Positions 58,686 to 64,000 of a stretch of DNA of 64,000 nucleotides are shown here, in pieces. The DNA is from Novosphingobium sp. Gsoil 351. Its GTDB lineage: Bacteria > Pseudomonadota > Alphaproteobacteria > Sphingomonadales > Sphingomonadaceae. Numbering within the stretch: position 1 is the first letter of the stretch; each line of letters opens with the position of its first letter. Both the position numbers and the translations under genes were made by a program. Under the pieces are notes generated by a model, which worked only from the letters and a program-made list of their open reading frames with translations, ran no database searches and had not been told where the DNA came from. Location: contig NZ_CP046120.1 in the NCBI RefSeq assembly GCF_009707465.1, positions 2,881,501 through 2,945,500 on the forward strand, given 5' to 3'.

Positions 58686-60121
58686 CAGGCGAGGCCCACG
58701 ACGACCGCCAGGCCCAGGAACGAGAAGAAGCCCATAACGTCGGTCGCGGTCGTCACGAAAACCGCCGACGACACCGCCGGATCGATCTTTAGCCGATCGA
58801 GCACCACCGGCACTGCGATCCCGGCAAGTCCTGCGGTCAGGTTGTTGATGATCATCGCGCTGCCGATAACCGCGCCCAGCAGCGGGTTGCCGAACAGCAG
58901 CCCGACCGCGCCGCCGATCAGCAGGGCGAGCGACAGACCGTTGGCCAAGGCGATGCGAAACTCGCGCCAGACCATCCGCCAGGTGTTCGATTCGGTCAGC
59001 TGGTTCATCGCCAGCGCGCGCACGATCACCGCCAGAGTTTGGGTTCCGGCGTTTCCGCCCATACCGGAGACGATCGGCATCAGCACCGCCAGCAGCGCGA
59101 ACTTGGCGATCGCCCCCTGGAAGAGGCCGACCACGCTGGCGGCGAGCACCGCCGTTCCCAGATTCACAACCAGCCAGGTCAAGCGGGTGCGGATTGTCAG
59201 GTGGATCGGCTCGTTGATGTCGCCGTCGCCCGCGCCGGACAAGCGCAGGATGTCCTCGCCGGCTTCTTCCTGAATGACGTGGACGATGTCGTCGACTGTA
59301 ATCTGGCCGACCAGCCGCCCAGCATCGTCGACCACCGCGGCGCTGATCAGCGCGTATTTCTGGAAACGTAGCGCGACCTCCTCTTGGTCCATTTCGACCG
59401 GGATCAGCGTCTGGTCGCGCTTCATCACGTCGGTCAGCGCGATCCCGCGTGGGGTGCGTAGGATCCAGCTCAGCTTGCACGTGCCCAGCGGGCGGTGCAG
59501 CGGATCGACAATGAACACTTCCCAGAACTCGGCGGTCAGCGCCGCGTTTTCGCGCAGATAGTCAATCAGGTCGCCCACGGTCAGATGCTCGGGCACCGCG
59601 ATCAGGTCGCGGCTCATCAGGCGCCCGGCGGTCTCCTCGGGATAGGCCAGCGCGCTTTCGATCGCCGCGCGGTCTTCCGGCTCCATCTCCGCGAGCACCG
59701 CCTGCTGATCGTCCTCGTCGAGATCCTCGATCAGCGCGACCGCGTCGTCGGTCTCCATCTGCTCGGCGAAATCGGCGACGGTCTCGGCGGGCAGCGCCTC
59801 GACCAGCAGCTCGCGGACGTGGTCGTTGAGTTCCGCCAGCACCTCGCCGCCCATCAGGTCGGAGATGAGCATCGCGAGCTGTGGGCGGTCGTCCTCGTCG
59901 ATCAGCTCGAAAAGATCGGCGATATCGGCAGGATGGAGCGGCTCGACCAACGCATAGACGGCGTCGCGATCGCCCGCCTCGACCGCTTCGGCGACCCGCC
60001 GGATGAACGATGGCCGAAGCGTGTTTTCGTCGGCGTCGAGGCTTTCGGCGAGGCGCGCGGCATCGCTGGCGGGCAGCGGCTCGCCCGCGTGCGGATCAAG
60101 CTGTTCGCCCTCGCGCTCCAT
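58685..60121 (-). CDS. mgtE: Magnesium transporter MgtE
   Basis: A 478-residue Mg2+ channel. Residues about 35-140 are the acidic MgtE N domain (ALVEPLHPADIADLFELIDE), 150-270 a CBS pair (LMSRDLIAVPEHLTVGDLID), and 300-478 five membrane helices with the pore segment SGMGGNAGTQTLAVIVRALA. Full length. Gated by cytosolic Mg2+ through the N and CBS domains. Paired with DUF1489. Confidence 0.94.
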   Translation of the reverse strand: MEREGEQLDPHAGEPLPASDAARLAESLDADENTLRPSFIRRVAEAVEAGDRDAVYALVEPLHPADIADLFELIDEDDRPQLAMLISDLMGGEVLAELNDHVRELLVEALPAETVADFAEQMETDDAVALIEDLDEDDQQAVLAEMEPEDRAAIESALAYPEETAGRLMSRDLIAVPEHLTVGDLIDYLRENAALTAEFWEVFIVDPLHRPLGTCKLSWILRTPRGIALTDVMKRDQTLIPVEMDQEEVALRFQKYALISAAVVDDAGRLVGQITVDDIVHVIQEEAGEDILRLSGAGDGDINEPIHLTIRTRLTWLVVNLGTAVLAASVVGLFQGAIAKFALLAVLMPIVSGMGGNAGTQTLAVIVRALAMNQLTESNTWRMVWREFRIALANGLSLALLIGGAVGLLFGNPLLGAVIGSAMIINNLTAGLAGIAVPVVLDRLKIDPAVSSAVFVTTATDVMGFFSFLGLAVVVGLA

Positions 60122-60235
60122 CGCGGCGGTGGTCTAGGCGGGCGGGGCGATAAAGCAACCCGGATTGCCCACAGGTGACAAGCGGGCGCGAGCGCCTATA
60201 TCGACCCCCGCAAACCGATAGAGGATTCCCCCACC

Positions 60236-60700
<465 letters not shown>

Positions 60701-60746
60701 CGACGAGGGCGCGGAACCGGGCCCCGGCCAAGGGGGTTCGATCCTC

Positions 60747-61667
60747 ATGACCGAGTTGCAGAAGCTGCGCGGATCTGAACCCGCGTCGGTCGGGCTTGCG
60801 CTGCCGACGACTCCCCGGATGCGCTACTGGAAGCCCGCCCCGGCGCTGCGCGGACTGGTGAGCGGGTACCACCTCTATGCCGTAACCACGCCACCAGGAA
60901 GACCGCACCGCGATGTGTTTCAGCCCGCCTGGGCCAATATTCGCGTGCTCCTCACTGCCGCAACCGACTGGCGCGTTCGGGTGGGCGAGGGGGCGTGGAA
61001 ACCGGTCGGCGAGTGCGCGCTCTTCGGGCCCAGCAGCCAGGTCACGTGGTCCGAAAGCGGATCGGGCATCGTCGTTGGGGCGGGGCTGACGCCACTAGGC
61101 TGGGCGCGGCTCAGCAAGTTCCCAGCGGCGAGCTGGGCGAACCGGGTGGAGGATTGCGACGCGGCCTTTGGCGACGTGATCGCTGCGCTGCGCCCGCTGC
61201 TGCGAGGCGCGGCGGACGACGATGCTTTGCCGGTGCTGTTCGACGCCTTTCTGATCGGCGCGATGGCGCGCGCCACCCGGCTCGATTCGGCAATCGCCCG
61301 GCTCGATTCGGCGCTTCTCGATCCCGCCAACACGACCGTCGGCGCCTTGGCCAAGCGCATCGGGATCACCCCCCGCTCTCTCGAACGCATTGCCGCACGC
61401 GCTTTCGGATTTCCGCCTAAGTTGCTGCTGCGTCGGGCCCGGTTTCTGCGCTCGCTCCACGCGATCCGCCGAGCCGAGCCCTCCGAACGCGCCGCGGCAA
61501 TCGATCCAGGCTACACCGACTATCCCCACTTCATCCGCGATGCGCAGGATTTCCTCGGGATGCCGCCTAGGGCGTTCCTCAAGCTGGACATGCCTCTGTT
61601 CGCGCAGTCGGCGAAGTTGCGCGACCAGGTGCTTGGCGCTCCGGCGCAGGCACTGGGAAGCGGCTGA
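60747..61667 (+). CDS. AraC family transcriptional regulator
   Basis: A 306-residue regulator. N-terminal half resembles the DUF6597 sensory domain (YWKPAPALRGLVSGYHLYAV); the C-terminal AraC HTH pair is TVGALAKRIGITPRSLERIA and FLRSLHAIRR ... GYTDYPHFIRDAQDFLGMPP. The ATG at 60747 is used because longer frames run into the cyclophilin gene. Target unknown. Its stop abuts the convergent LysR gene. Confidence 0.88.
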   Translation: MTELQKLRGSEPASVGLALPTTPRMRYWKPAPALRGLVSGYHLYAVTTPPGRPHRDVFQPAWANIRVLLTAATDWRVRVGEGAWKPVGECALFGPSSQVTWSESGSGIVVGAGLTPLGWARLSKFPAASWANRVEDCDAAFGDVIAALRPLLRGAADDDALPVLFDAFLIGAMARATRLDSAIARLDSALLDPANTTVGALAKRIGITPRSLERIAARAFGFPPKLLLRRARFLRSLHAIRRAEPSERAAAIDPGYTDYPHFIRDAQDFLGMPPRAFLKLDMPLFAQSAKLRDQVLGAPAQALGSG

Positions 61668-62552
61668 CTACAAACTCGCTTTGACGAGCCAGTCATGAAA
61701 CAAGCGCACCGGCCGCGTCTCCAGCGCCCGGGGGCGGCAGACGAACCAGTAGCTGTAGGGGCTGGGGACCTCGATGTCGTAAAGCCGGGCGAGGCGGTCG
61801 TCGTGGGAGCGTACATAGTGATCATCGTGCATGATCGCCACGCCGAGGCCTTGCGCGGCGGCCTCGAGGATCAACTGGCCCGAATCGTAGTGGTCGATCG
61901 CCGCCGGCTCCAGCCCGTCGAGCCCCATCGCCTCCTTCCACGCATCGAAGCTGAGCGGCAGGTCGTTGTGGATCAGGAAGGTCTGCCTGGCGAGCCTGGC
62001 GACGTCGGGTTCCGCGCCGATCTCGCTTGCCAACTCGCGCGAGGTGATCGCGTAGACCCGGTTGTGATCGAGCCGGACCGAATGCAGCGCGGCGTCGGGC
62101 TGCTCGCTCAGCACGATCGCGGCGTCGATCGTGTCGCCCAGCTTGGCTTCGGCATTGGGCATGGAATCGATGTCGATATGGAGCAGCGGATACATCCGGC
62201 GCAGCTCGGGCAGGCGCGGGAACAGGCGCTGGCTGCCGAACAGCGGCGGCAGGCCCAGCCGCATCCGCAAGATCCGGCTGTCGTCCATCTGCGCGCCGAT
62301 CTTGTCGGCCAGGTCCTCGAGCACCGGGGCGACGGTATCGTAGAACGCCTCCCCCGCATCGTTGAGCTTCATCTGCTGGTGCGAGCGCACGAACAGCTTC
62401 TTGCCGACGAATATTTCGAGCTGGCCGATCCGCCGCGACAGCGCCGACGGGGTCAGCCCCAGCTCGCCCGCCGCGGCCTTGGCCGAGCCGAGCCGGACGA
62501 CGCGGACAAAGGCTTCGAGCGAGCGCAAGGGCGGCAGGCGTCGCATCGGCAT
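61668..62552 (-). CDS. LysR family transcriptional regulator (GcvA-like)
   Basis: A 294-residue regulator. RRLPPLRSLEAFVRVVRLGS and LGLTPSALSRRIGQLEIFVG are the HTH; the substrate domain follows (RMRLGLPPLFGSQRLFPRLP; AAAQGLGVAIMHD). It starts 3 bp after corC, in the place usually held by lnt in this conserved gene order, so it may be read from the ybeY-corC transcript. Target unknown. Confidence 0.9.
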   Translation of the reverse strand: MPMRRLPPLRSLEAFVRVVRLGSAKAAAGELGLTPSALSRRIGQLEIFVGKKLFVRSHQQMKLNDAGEAFYDTVAPVLEDLADKIGAQMDDSRILRMRLGLPPLFGSQRLFPRLPELRRMYPLLHIDIDSMPNAEAKLGDTIDAAIVLSEQPDAALHSVRLDHNRVYAITSRELASEIGAEPDVARLARQTFLIHNDLPLSFDAWKEAMGLDGLEPAAIDHYDSGQLILEAAAQGLGVAIMHDDHYVRSHDDRLARLYDIEVPSPYSYWFVCRPRALETRPVRLFHDWLVKASL

Positions 62553-62555
62553 CGC

Positions 62556-63485
62556 TCAGGCGTTTAATTCGGGGTCGGCGGGCGCATGGAGGCGCAGCCG
62601 GTCGACCCGGCGTTCGTCGCCCGCGGTGACTTCCAGCCGCCAGCCGCTCGGGTGATCGAGCATCGTGCCCACCGGCGGAACCTGCCCCGCCAGCACCACC
62701 GCCAGCCCGCCGATGGTGTCGATGTCCTCCTCGACTTCGGCCAGCCGCGCGTCGACTTCGGCGCCGACATCGTCGAGCTCGGCCCGCGCGTCGGCATCCC
62801 ATTCGATCTCCGACAGGCGGACCAGCAGCGCCTGGGGCGCGTCGTCGTGCTCGTCCTCGATGTCGCCGACGATCTCCTCGACGAGGTCCTCGATCGTGAC
62901 GATGCCGTCGGTCCCGGAATATTCGTCGATCACGATCGCCAGGTGGGTGCGGCTCGCGCGCATGTCGGCGAGCACATCGAGCGCGCCGCGCGCCTGCGGC
63001 ACGAACAGCGGCTGGCGCATCAGCGCGGACCAATCCTTCGGCGGGGCTTTTCCTTCCAGGTGCATCCCGGCGATGATCGAGAAGACGTCCTTGATGTGGA
63101 TCATGCCGACGATCTCATCGAGCGAATCGCCGTAAACCGGCATCCGGCTGTGGCCGTGCTCGGCGAAAGTGGCGACCAGCTCGTCGAAGCTGGCGGAAGC
63201 GCGCACGGCAACGATCTCGCCGCGCGGAATCGCCACGTCGTCGGCGTCATGCTCGCTGAAATGGAGCAGGTTGCGGACCATCTGGCGTTCGAGCGGGGTC
63301 AGGTCGCCCTTGGTGTCGCCGCCGTCTTCCTCATGCTCGTCGATCGCTTCCTCAAGCTGCGCGCGCAGCGACTGGTCGCCGTCGCCACGGCCGAACAGCG
63401 CGGCCTTGAGGGTGCGCCATAACGCGCTGCTACTGTCGCTCTCTCCCGAACGGCCTTCGCCGCCCGGGTCGGCCGCAGAGGCCAT
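62556..63485 (-). CDS. CorC/HlyC family CBS protein (YbeX)
   Basis: A 309-residue cytoplasmic protein: CBS1 (VAIPRGEIVAVRASASFDEL), CBS2 (VPQARGALDVLADMRASRTH, DEYSGTDGIVTIEDLVEEIV) and a C-terminal CorC_HlyC domain (DTIGGLAVVLAGQVPPVGTM). No membrane DUF21 domain, so it is the CorC/YbeX subtype linked to Mg2+ efflux and ribosome metabolism. It follows ybeY by 17 bp, the conserved arrangement. Confidence 0.92.
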   Translation of the reverse strand: MASAADPGGEGRSGESDSSSALWRTLKAALFGRGDGDQSLRAQLEEAIDEHEEDGGDTKGDLTPLERQMVRNLLHFSEHDADDVAIPRGEIVAVRASASFDELVATFAEHGHSRMPVYGDSLDEIVGMIHIKDVFSIIAGMHLEGKAPPKDWSALMRQPLFVPQARGALDVLADMRASRTHLAIVIDEYSGTDGIVTIEDLVEEIVGDIEDEHDDAPQALLVRLSEIEWDADARAELDDVGAEVDARLAEVEEDIDTIGGLAVVLAGQVPPVGTMLDHPSGWRLEVTAGDERRVDRLRLHAPADPELNA

Positions 63486-63502
63486 GGTTCGGAAACTCCC
63501 CG

Positions 63503-64000
63503 TTATGCTGCGTCGCGATATGGGTCAGCGATGCCCATCAGCGCAAGGGCCTTCGTTTCCAGCGCCTCCATATCGTGCGCCGCGGCCTCGCCGGTCTCGT
63601 GATCGTGGCCGGCGAGGTGGAGCAAGCCGTGGACGATCAGGTGCGCGGCGTGGTCGGCCACCGCGATGCCCTTGTCCGCCGCCTCGCGAGCGCACACGCC
63701 GTGGGCGAGGATCAGATCGCCGAGCATGCCCTCGTTGGCGTCGTCCCCCGCCGCGTGGAGCACTTCCTCGCGGCTGAGCATGGGGAACGACAGAACGTTG
63801 GTCGGCTTGTCCTTGGCCCGCCACTGCCGGTTGAGCGTCTGGACCTCGGCGTCGTCGCCCAGCACCAGGCTGACCAACAGGTTGTCGTGCGCAAGTTCGG
63901 GGGCGACTTTGGCCGCGGCCCGCGCCGCGCGCGACGCGAGCGCTTCCCAGTCGGTCTCCTGGCCCCAGACGGGATCGACATCGAGCTGGATTTGCGGCGA
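63503..64000 (-). CDS. ybeY: Endoribonuclease YbeY, N-terminus beyond window edge
   Basis: At least 165 residues; the first codons lie outside the window. DKPTNVLSFP and GDLILAHGV are family blocks and HGLLHLAGHDHE holds the three zinc-binding histidines. Functions in 16S rRNA 3'-end maturation and ribosome quality control. Upstream in this order phoH is expected just outside. Confidence 0.95.
   Translation of the reverse strand, partial: SPQIQLDVDPVWGQETDWEALASRAARAAAKVAPELAHDNLLVSLVLGDDAEVQTLNRQWRAKDKPTNVLSFPMLSREEVLHAAGDDANEGMLGDLILAHGVCAREAADKGIAVADHAAHLIVHGLLHLAGHDHETGEAAAHDMEALETKALALMGIADPYRDAA

Overview
The window looks like chromosomal DNA of a Sphingomonadales alphaproteobacterium (Sphingomonas, Sphingobium or Novosphingobium type). 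Evidence: high-GC, densely overlapping genes; two large TonB-dependent receptors inside catabolic operons; a cysteine-free MucR-type regulator; a methylsuccinyl-CoA dehydrogenase; a bacterial alternative oxidase; and a ybeY-corC pair at the right edge. No rRNA, tRNA or CRISPR array was seen.

Region 1 (1-18.4 kb) is a compact peptide-utilisation locus. It holds a TonB receptor, a secreted prolyl oligopeptidase, a dipeptide epimerase, an amidohydrolase-like partial gene, a secreted erythromycin-esterase-like protein, a PLP beta-family enzyme, an N-methyl amino acid oxidase, a GntR/FCD regulator, an M19 dipeptidase, a cysteine-free OsmC protein, a POT peptide transporter, an X-Pro/CocE hydrolase, a DPP-IV-type peptidase and a prolyl iminopeptidase. 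The palindrome TGTTATAACA or a near match sits in all four promoter gaps, including the one before the GntR gene. I infer one regulon for import and breakdown of proline-rich peptides that carry unusual residues (epimerised or N-methylated).

Region 2 (18.5-31.4 kb) is a second catabolic locus: carboxymuconolactone-decarboxylase-like protein, TonB receptor, luciferase-like flavin oxidoreductase, TetR regulator, VOC protein, HSL esterase, RibB-like protein without the catalytic acidic loop, iron alcohol dehydrogenase, beta-lactamase-fold hydrolase, alpha/beta-hydrolase without the nucleophile serine, aldehyde dehydrogenase and SDR. Its two divergent promoters share TTTGT-N7-RCAAA, a candidate TetR operator. 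The set would suit oxygenation of a ketone, ester or lactone hydrolysis, then alcohol-to-acid oxidation.

Region 3 (31.4-49 kb) is looser and partly decayed. It has an MFS pseudogene, a class III nucleotide cyclase, a CoA-transferase, a zinc alcohol dehydrogenase, a frameshifted AI-2E permease, a tight truncated haemoglobin - alternative oxidase - DUF1971 operon, a deleted integrase, a 161-bp direct repeat carrying a broken gene copy, many tiny hypothetical genes (several frameshifted or below 60 codons), a ferritin remnant, a repeat-rich RcnB-like protein, a MucR-type regulator and a dodecin.

Region 4 (49-64 kb) is mostly housekeeping: aldo/keto reductase, Mcd, SDR, three small exported proteins around a two-component system, NUDIX hydrolase, an apparently orphan sigma-54 promoter, frameshifted TauE/SafE permease, DUF1489, MgtE, cyclophilin, AraC and LysR regulators, CorC and YbeY. 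Several of the broken genes are interrupted by one-base changes in G/C runs, so either recent decay or assembly error must be considered.
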